Source: Bacteroidaceae bacterium
GTDB lineage: Bacteria > Bacteroidota > Bacteroidia > Bacteroidales > Bacteroidaceae
Reading direction: 5' to 3'
DNA: 11,443 bases
NCBI GenBank assembly: GCA_028707655.1
Contig: JAQWAN010000039.1
Location: 1 to 11,443 of the forward strand
Shown in pieces: positions 6,406-11,443 of this stretch. Position 1 is the stretch's first letter; the number at the start of each line of letters is the position of its first letter. Position numbers and translations under genes: made by a program. A model generated the notes under the pieces. The model was not told where the DNA came from. It searched no databases and saw only the letters and a list, made by a program, of their open reading frames with translations.

Positions 6406-7224
6406 TTATAGTTTATATACAATATCTTTAACATATTCCGCCCATTGTTGAGCTTTTTTTGAGGAATCAAACATCTTGCAATCAATTGGTTTTCCAATTG
6501 TTATTTTGAATGTCTGGTTTCTATTTTTAAACATCTCATCTACCAAATACAACATGGCAATATTAACCTTAATACCAAGGAACTTACAAATATTAGCCAA
6601 TCGGTAAAAGCGATTTGAATTTTTCCCTTCAAAGTGGATAGGAACAACCACTCGATTCGAGCGAATACTCTCTACCACAAACGTTTTTTTCCATTCTAAA
6701 TCTTTAATCACTCCATTCGTTTTACGCGAACAAAGTCCGGCAGGAAACATCAAGATATGATTTTCCGAATCGAAAGTTGCTTTTACAACCTGTGGGAAAT
6801 GCCGCGACTGAGCTCCCACCTTATTAACAGGTACAAACAAAGGGGCAAGATTGGCCACATTCATTAACATATCATTAACCAGATATTTAATTTTTCCCTG
6901 ATAATGATTACCCAGCACATAGCCCAGTGATACACCATCTAGTCCACCCAAAGGATGATTAGAGACAAAAGTACACCATCTATCTTTTGGGAGATTGTCT
7001 AAACCAACCACCTCTACCTTAGCAGATAAAAACGTCATAGAAGCACTTAGAAAATCAACGCCCACCACTCCGTTTTGACTCTTTATAAACGTATTTAACT
7101 CCTCCTGATGAAGGATACGTTTTAAATAAGAAACAAAAAAAGAAGGGATGTACCGATATTTCGTTGGCATCTTATGTTTGAGTATCTGCTCAACATCTAA
7201 TAATTGAATCGCATTATCAGCCAT
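6406..7224 (-). CDS. glsA: GlsA-like O-acyltransferase (PlsC family)
   Basis: PlsC/LPLAT-fold 1-acyltransferase, 272 residues, probably at the inner face of the cytoplasmic membrane. In B. thetaiotaomicron, GlsA adds the second acyl chain to the hydroxyl of N-acyl-3-hydroxyacyl glycine. Visible motifs: SNHPLGGLDG (88-97) is motif I, here H-x5-D (His90, Asp96) instead of the usual H-x4-D; LFVPVNKVG (129-137) is the central segment; MFPAGLCSRK (159-168) is motif III, with FPAG instead of FPEG; VVPIHFEGKNS (193-203) is motif IV-like. It is the promoter-proximal gene, with a full promoter at 7245-7277. Lysophosphatidate acyltransferase is the alternative, but the paired N-acyltransferase and variant motifs favour an aminolipid role. 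Substrate is inferred. Confidence 0.82.
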   Translation of the reverse strand: MADNAIQLLDVEQILKHKMPTKYRYIPSFFVSYLKRILHQEELNTFIKSQNGVVGVDFLSASMTFLSAKVEVVGLDNLPKDRWCTFVSNHPLGGLDGVSLGYVLGNHYQGKIKYLVNDMLMNVANLAPLFVPVNKVGAQSRHFPQVVKATFDSENHILMFPAGLCSRKTNGVIKDLEWKKTFVVESIRSNRVVVPIHFEGKNSNRFYRLANICKFLGIKVNIAMLYLVDEMFKNRNQTFKITIGKPIDCKMFDSSKKAQQWAEYVKDIVYKL

Positions 7225-7244
7225 AATTCTTCTTTTCGTTTATG

Positions 7245-7277
7245 CAAAATTAATTTTTCTTTTTTAGATTACACAAA
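7245..7277 (-). promoter_or_regulatory. Promoter of the glsA-glsB-like operon
   Basis: On the minus strand, a -33 TTTG (7277-7274), 21 bp spacer and -7 box TAATTTTG followed by C (7252-7244) match the complete Bacteroidota consensus. RNA would start near 7238, about 14 bases before the ATG at 7224. Confidence 0.7.
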
Positions 7278-7341
7278 AAATAGCTATTTTTTATAGAGAA
7301 AAGAGTATTTTGCACCTACAAATAGCCTATATGTGAAACTA

Positions 7342-7382
7342 AAGACGACGATTATTACCCATTATGTAACAATCGTCGTCTT
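7342..7382 (-). terminator. Terminator of the Na/Pi cotransporter gene
   Basis: AAGACGACGATT (7342-7353) pairs perfectly with AATCGTCGTCTT (7371-7382), and TTAC/GTAA inside the loop can extend it. It lies 20 bases beyond the gene's stop. On the minus strand only a short T-rich run (CTTTAGTTTC) follows, so termination may be partial. Confidence 0.75.
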
Positions 7383-7402
7383 CTCGTATAATGCCTTATA
7401 AC

Positions 7403-9097
7403 TTATACACGTTTTTCTTTTACATCCGTACTGGCTTCCACCACATTTACTACATAATCGCCAAGTTTCTCACACTCCGCAATTATATCCATATAGTGCA
7501 CACCCATCTGGTAATTGTATTTCTTGTTATCAATATCCAACACATTCTGGTTCTTCAACTGATTTCTGTAATTGTTGATCTCCGTTTCAATATTAAAGGA
7601 TTTAGCAAACGAAGCATCGTGTGCATTCCCCTTCTCTAGAATAGCTAGCATCTGTACAAGAGATTCTTCAGCTAATGCAAACATAAGATGAATATGCTCA
7701 TATTGTTGCGCAGTAAAATCATCTTTACCACTAAACTTACGGTAAATGGTACGGGCCAAGTTGTAACAACTATCTCCAATACTCTCTATCTCCGTCACCT
7801 CACGTAACAACGTACGGATATGCAACTTACCCTCCGCACTTAATCGTCCTTCCGAAACATCGTTCAAATAGTTGGCTATCTCCACCTCCATGTTGTCACT
7901 AATGGTTTCATACTTCTCTATTCTACTAAAGAGCTTGTTAAACTCATTCTCATTAGTCACCTCTAAGAGTTGTCGCACCAATTGGAACATACGGTGCACA
8001 CGCTCCGCAAAGAGCGTTGTTTCCTTCTGTGCCTGTGTGATAGACAATTCAGAGGTAGACAATATACCACCAGAGATATAGCGGAGTCTGTATTCTTCAT
8101 CTTCATCCTTTTTGCGGATAAAGGAGCATACCGTTTTTTCAATAAAATTCACAAATCCGATTAAGAAGGCCACATTCAACAAGTTGAAAATGGTATGAAA
8201 GGCAGAAAGCTTATACGATATAACCAAAGCTGTGTTCGATTGACCACTTATCGAATCCACTAAAGTAGAAATTAGATTCGTGAAGGGATAAAAGAAAGCC
8301 AATACCCAAAGCACACCAAACATATTAAACACAAAGTGGGCCAATGCAGCACGCCGGGCCTGTACATTACCCGTTAAGGCTGCAAAATTAGCCGTAATAG
8401 TAGTTCCTATATTTTCTCCTAAGACCAGTGCAGCACCCAATTGCCAATCGATCCAGCCATTGGCACAAATCACCAAGGTGATAGCCATGGTAGCAGAAGA
8501 GGATTGTACTAAGAGGGTTAACAGCGCCCCAATAATCACAAATAGTATAATGGAGAAAAAGCCCATATCCGTATAATGCTGCACAAAAGAAAGCAGTTCC
8601 GGGTTACTACCTAAATCGGGTACATTTGCCTTTATCATAGACAACCCCATAAACAGGAAGGAAAAGCCGAAGATAAACTCACCAAACGACTTATTGCTAC
8701 TCTTATTAGAGAAGAGGAAAGGAATACCAACAGCCATTAGAGGCAGAGATAAAGCAGCCACATCCACCTTAAAGCCCAGCAGCGATATGAGCCATGCCGT
8801 TACGGTGGTACCAATATTGGCTCCCATAATAACACCAATAGACTGCGTTAGACTAAGTAAACCCGCGTTTACAAAACTAACAACCATCACTGTTGTAGCA
8901 GAAGAGGACTGAATTAGAGCTGTAATAAGTACACCCGCAAAAACGCCCATTATCCGGTTAGAAGTCATGGCGGTCAGAATCTTTCGAAGTCGGTCACCAG
9001 CCACTTTTTGCAAACCTTCACTCATAATTTTCATTCCGTAAAGGAACAAGGCTAAAGAGCCGATGAGTTTTAAAAAATCATAAAATGAATATTCCAT
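7403..9097 (-). CDS. Na+/phosphate cotransporter family protein with PhoU-like tail
   Basis: Inner-membrane protein of 564 residues of the type II Na/Pi cotransporter family (NptA/YjbB-like), expected to move phosphate coupled to sodium; direction is unclear, since E. coli YjbB exports. The transport core (about 5-325) shows the inverted duplication of the family: QSSSATT (63-69) with GANIGTT (92-98), then QSSSATM (198-204) with GENIGTT (227-233), each in hydrophobic surroundings; about eight or nine membrane segments are apparent. After a charged linker RKKDEDEEYR (328-337), residues about 355-555 are helical with PhoU-like segments (TEIESIGDSCYNLAR; ECEKLGDYVVNVVE) whose acidic residues can bind metals and may regulate transport. 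It is monocistronic with a terminator at 7342-7382. Its promoter is not obvious in the 92-base gap upstream. No pst or pho genes are adjacent. Confidence 0.92.
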   Translation of the reverse strand: MEYSFYDFLKLIGSLALFLYGMKIMSEGLQKVAGDRLRKILTAMTSNRIMGVFAGVLITALIQSSSATTVMVVSFVNAGLLSLTQSIGVIMGANIGTTVTAWLISLLGFKVDVAALSLPLMAVGIPFLFSNKSSNKSFGEFIFGFSFLFMGLSMIKANVPDLGSNPELLSFVQHYTDMGFFSIILFVIIGALLTLLVQSSSATMAITLVICANGWIDWQLGAALVLGENIGTTITANFAALTGNVQARRAALAHFVFNMFGVLWVLAFFYPFTNLISTLVDSISGQSNTALVISYKLSAFHTIFNLLNVAFLIGFVNFIEKTVCSFIRKKDEDEEYRLRYISGGILSTSELSITQAQKETTLFAERVHRMFQLVRQLLEVTNENEFNKLFSRIEKYETISDNMEVEIANYLNDVSEGRLSAEGKLHIRTLLREVTEIESIGDSCYNLARTIYRKFSGKDDFTAQQYEHIHLMFALAEESLVQMLAILEKGNAHDASFAKSFNIETEINNYRNQLKNQNVLDIDNKKYNYQMGVHYMDIIAECEKLGDYVVNVVEASTDVKEKRV

Positions 9098-9118
9098 CTA
9101 TAATAAATTTGTATGTTG

Positions 9119-9126
9119 TACCTTTG
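9119..9126 (+). promoter_or_regulatory. Candidate -7 element for the nucleoside kinase gene
   Basis: TACCTTTG matches TAnnTTTG and would start RNA near 9132, leaving a leader of about 58 bases before the ATG at 9190. No TTTG at the standard -33 position, so support is partial. Confidence 0.45.
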
Positions 9127-9189
9127 ATTCAACAATTAAGAGTAATTTTATCCGCCAATTACAAAACGCACACGAAAACGCAATTAGTT

Positions 9190-10863
9190 ATGAAACAAGA
9201 ATTACAAATATTCTGCAAAAATAACAATATTATTAGGAAATTCCCTATCGGAAGTACTCTTTTAGATATTTATCGCGGATATAATTTAGATATACCGTAT
9301 GGTCCTCTCTGCGCAAGGGTAAATAACAAGACCGAAAGTCTCAACTACCAAGCTTTCAGAAGCAAAGACGTAGAGTTTATCAACATCCAGGATCCTTCGG
9401 GTATGCGTACCTATGTGCGTTCTGTTTGTTTTGTACTATACAAGGCGGTAAAAGATCTCTATCCAGAAGGCACCCTGCTCTTTGAGCACGCCATCTCCAA
9501 AGGTTATTTCTGCAAGCTACACATCCATCAACCCATCACAGAAGAGGTGATTGATAAGCTTAGAGACCGTATGCAGGAGATTATCACCGCAGATATTCCC
9601 TACGAAGAGAGCGAATGCAGAACCAAAGAGGCTGTAAAACTTTTTAAAGAGCATAACATGCCCGACAAAGTGAAGCTACTAGAATCGTCAGGAATGCTTT
9701 ACTCCAAGTTTTACAAATTGGCCGATACCATAGACTATTACTATAGTTGCCTACTACCAAGCACAGGCTACATCAAGATTTTCGATATCGAGACCTACTA
9801 CGATGGCATCTTGCTGCGAATTCCACAAAAAGACAGTCCATTAGAATTAGAGCCAATGGTGGAGCAAGAAAAGATGTACGCCGTATTCAAAGAGCATTTG
9901 AAATGGCTAGATATCATGGGGATGAGTAATGTAGGCGATTTGAATAATGTTTGTTTAGATGGTAAAGCAACCGACATTATTAAAGTAGCAGAAGCCTTAC
10001 AAGAAAAAAAGATTAGTCGGATAGCCGACCATATCCACGATGAGATGGCCAACGGCAGACAAATCAAGATGATTCTTATCTCGGGTCCATCCTCATCGGG
10101 AAAAACAACTTTCAGCAAACGACTAGCCGTTCAACTCATGGCTAATGGCATCAAGCCTTTTCCCATTGAACTCGATAATTATTTTGTAAATCGAGTAGAT
10201 ACCCCCAAAGATGAGAATGGGGAATATGATTATGAAACCATCACTGCCATCGACCTCCCCTATTTCAATCAACAGTTGCAAGAGGTGCTAGATGGTCAAG
10301 AGGTAGAGATACCCCGCTACAACTTCATAACCGGTAAACGAGAAGAGAGTGGCGTAAAAATCAAACTACAAGAAAACAGCATCTTAATCTTAGAGGGCAT
10401 TCACGCACTCAACCCCGATCTTACCCCACATATCTCGGACGACAAAAAATTCAAGATCTATGTCTCCACACTCACCGATATCTCTTTAGATGATCATAAC
10501 TGGATCTCTACAACCGACAACCGTTTACTACGCCGTATCATCCGCGATTATAACTACCGCGGCTACTCTGCACAAGAAACCATCTCCCGTTGGCCAAGTG
10601 TAGAAAAAGGAGAAAGAAAATGGATTTTCCCATTTCAAGAAAATGCAGACGTCATGTTCAACTCCTCCCTCCTCTATGAATTTGCCGTACTTCGTCCCTA
10701 TGTGGAACCCGTATTACGTACCGTACCCAATAATCTACCCGAATACTCTGAAGCACATCGCTTGCTGAAGTTTATCCACTATTTTGTGACCATCAAAGTG
10801 AACGAAATACCACCTACCTCACTTCTTAGAGAGTTCCTAGGAGGAAGTAGCTTTAGATACTAG
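9190..10863 (+). CDS. Uridine-kinase-like nucleoside kinase with TGS and ThrRS-editing-like N-terminal domains
   Basis: Predicted cytoplasmic protein of 557 residues. The frame is open to 9085, but homology to TGS domains begins at MKQELQIFCKNN, so ATG 9190 is chosen; the longer form would overlap the divergent transporter gene. Residues 1-66 resemble a TGS domain. Residues about 70-205 resemble the editing domain of threonyl-tRNA synthetase (AVKDLYPEG, ISKGYF, PSTGYIKIF). Residues about 285-500 are a P-loop kinase of the uridine kinase/phosphoribulokinase family: Walker A GPSSSGKTT (299-307), acidic ELDNYF (327-332), LEGIHAL (401-407) and the arginine-rich lid RLLRRIIRDYNYRG (445-458). The likely reaction is phosphorylation of a nucleoside, such as uridine to UMP, but specificity is not readable. 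The zinc ligands of the editing domain are mostly lost, so it probably senses or binds something rather than deacylates tRNA. Same strand as rpoN, with a hairpin between them. Confidence 0.88.
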   Translation: MKQELQIFCKNNNIIRKFPIGSTLLDIYRGYNLDIPYGPLCARVNNKTESLNYQAFRSKDVEFINIQDPSGMRTYVRSVCFVLYKAVKDLYPEGTLLFEHAISKGYFCKLHIHQPITEEVIDKLRDRMQEIITADIPYEESECRTKEAVKLFKEHNMPDKVKLLESSGMLYSKFYKLADTIDYYYSCLLPSTGYIKIFDIETYYDGILLRIPQKDSPLELEPMVEQEKMYAVFKEHLKWLDIMGMSNVGDLNNVCLDGKATDIIKVAEALQEKKISRIADHIHDEMANGRQIKMILISGPSSSGKTTFSKRLAVQLMANGIKPFPIELDNYFVNRVDTPKDENGEYDYETITAIDLPYFNQQLQEVLDGQEVEIPRYNFITGKREESGVKIKLQENSILILEGIHALNPDLTPHISDDKKFKIYVSTLTDISLDDHNWISTTDNRLLRRIIRDYNYRGYSAQETISRWPSVEKGERKWIFPFQENADVMFNSSLLYEFAVLRPYVEPVLRTVPNNLPEYSEAHRLLKFIHYFVTIKVNEIPPTSLLREFLGGSSFRY

Positions 10864-10874
10864 ACTTTTTAAAA

Positions 10875-10910
10875 TTAGCAAAGCAGATAAACAACTATTT
10901 GCTTTGCTAA
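10875..10910 (+). terminator. Hairpin between kinase gene and rpoN, overlapping rpoN promoter
   Basis: TTAGCAAAGCA (10875-10885) pairs perfectly with TGCTTTGCTAA (10900-10910); further pairs extend it to about 15 with a 6-base loop. It starts 12 bases after the kinase stop. Only CTTTAG follows, so it is a weak classical terminator. Its 3' arm contains the rpoN -33 TTTG, so it could instead be, or also be, an operator-like palindrome. Confidence 0.6.
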
Positions 10911-10933
10911 CTTTAGCGGATTCTATAACTTTG
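10903..10933 (+). promoter_or_regulatory. Promoter of rpoN
   Basis: TTTG (10903-10906), a 19 bp spacer and TAACTTTG (10926-10933) match the full Bacteroidota -33/-7 consensus TTTG/TAnnTTTG. RNA would start near 10939, about 18 bases before the ATG at 10957. Confidence 0.7.
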
Positions 10934-10956
10934 TAACAATAAATTATCGTAGCACA

Positions 10957-11443
10957 ATGGTACAAGATTCTCGCCAACAACAAACCCAAGCACTGCAGCA
11001 GAAACAAACCCTTTCTGCACAACAAGTGATGGCTGTTCGTTTGCTGGAATCGCCCATCATTGAGCTCGAAAACAAGATTCGCGCAGAACTATTAGACAAC
11101 CCAGCACTAGAGGAGAAAAATGAATTATCCTCTACAGAGGAGCTCAATCCTGCCGATCCATCTGTGGAAGAGGAGACCTTAACCGCACAAGAGATCGATC
11201 TGGGCGACTATAAAACAGAAGACGATATACCCGACTACAAGTTACAGATTAGAAACTACTCGAATGAAGAGCAGGCGGAAAACATCCCTTTTTCCGAGAG
11301 TGTAACCTTTCAAGAAACGCTTAAGCAACAGCTACAAGAGCTAACCCTCAATCCACAAGAGAAGGGATTAGCTGAATATCTCATCTGCTCTTTTGATGAC
11401 GATGGGTTCATTCGAAAGTCGCTCACCGATTTAACAGATGAGC
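10957..11443 (+). CDS. rpoN: RNA polymerase sigma-54 factor, N-terminal part cut by window edge
   Basis: Sigma-54, which directs RNA polymerase to -24/-12 promoters and needs AAA+ activators to open DNA. Translated by hand from the ATG at 10957; 162 codons are visible of the usual 470-500. Region I is the Gln/Leu-rich activator-interacting segment (about 6-52: QALQQKQTLSAQQ, then LLESPIIELENKI and LLDNPALEE). Region II (about 52-110) is acidic, as usual. The core-binding domain starts near residue 115 (FQETLKQQLQEL, then AEYLICSFDDDGFI at 139-152). The DNA-binding helix-turn-helix and RpoN box lie beyond the edge. It has its own promoter at 10903-10933 and may also receive readthrough from the kinase gene. 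No activator gene is visible in the window. Confidence 0.94.
   Translation, partial: MVQDSRQQQTQALQQKQTLSAQQVMAVRLLESPIIELENKIRAELLDNPALEEKNELSSTEELNPADPSVEEETLTAQEIDLGDYKTEDDIPDYKLQIRNYSNEEQAENIPFSESVTFQETLKQQLQELTLNPQEKGLAEYLICSFDDDGFIRKSLTDLTDE

Noticed and set aside
9085..9189. 35-codon extension of the nucleoside kinase overlapping the transporter gene
   Set aside because: It would overlap the divergent transporter start and lie upstream of the candidate -7 box at 9119-9126; TGS-like sequence begins at 9190.
9216..9223. Minus-strand TATTTTTG as promoter of the Na/Pi transporter gene
   Set aside because: It lies inside the kinase coding sequence about 120 bases upstream, in an AT-rich stretch where such a match is likely by chance, and has no convincing -33 partner.
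10944..11147. Minus-strand open frames opposite rpoN
   Set aside because: They are serine/cysteine-rich shadows of the Gln/Glu-rich sigma-54 N-terminus and have no family resemblance.

Overview
The window looks like ordinary chromosomal core sequence from a member of the Bacteroidota, most likely order Bacteroidales. The evidence is fourfold. Promoter-like sites match the Bacteroidota -7 consensus TAnnTTTG rather than a TATAAT box, and starts lack clear Shine-Dalgarno sequences. The pyruvate kinase is of the Bacteroidetes type. A lipoprotein carries the 'YASPEG' OmpA-like variant common in this phylum. Two adjacent acyltransferases resemble the glycine-lipid enzymes GlsA and GlsB. The DNA is AT-rich. 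I see no insertion sequence, prophage, CRISPR array, rRNA or tRNA.

Positions 1-2297, minus strand: a compact operon aroQ (type II 3-dehydroquinate dehydratase), pyk (pyruvate kinase) and an O-methyltransferase gene that runs off the left edge. The last two overlap by ATGA. Positions 2298-3556: xerD (tyrosine recombinase) diverges from aroQ across a very short shared promoter region. It is followed by a 29-codon possible small ORF and a leader with a strong -7 box.

Positions 3557-5242: an outer-membrane-type lipoprotein with a beta-rich N-terminal part, a central OmpA-like domain and C-terminal TPR-like helices. Its codon use suggests high expression. Two strong hairpins at 5258-5370 separate it from the convergent genes to its right.

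Positions 5390-7224, minus strand: a likely two-gene operon, glsA-like O-acyltransferase then glsB-like N-acyltransferase, with a good upstream promoter. The pair probably makes N-acyl/O-acyl glycine (or serine-glycine) lipids of the envelope. Positions 7403-9097, minus: a Na+/phosphate cotransporter family protein with a PhoU-like cytoplasmic tail and its own terminator.

Positions 9190-10863, plus: a multidomain nucleoside (uridine-type) kinase, in which TGS and threonyl-tRNA-synthetase-like editing domains precede a P-loop kinase. A hairpin follows whose 3' arm contains the -33 element of the next promoter. That promoter drives rpoN (sigma-54), cut by the right edge.

The genes serve central metabolism, envelope lipids, chromosome dimer resolution and transcription. 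I do not see a new defence or mobile system. The most interesting items are the kinase with a dismantled editing site, the glycine-lipid gene pair, the variant peptidoglycan-binding site of the lipoprotein, and the hairpin-embedded rpoN promoter.
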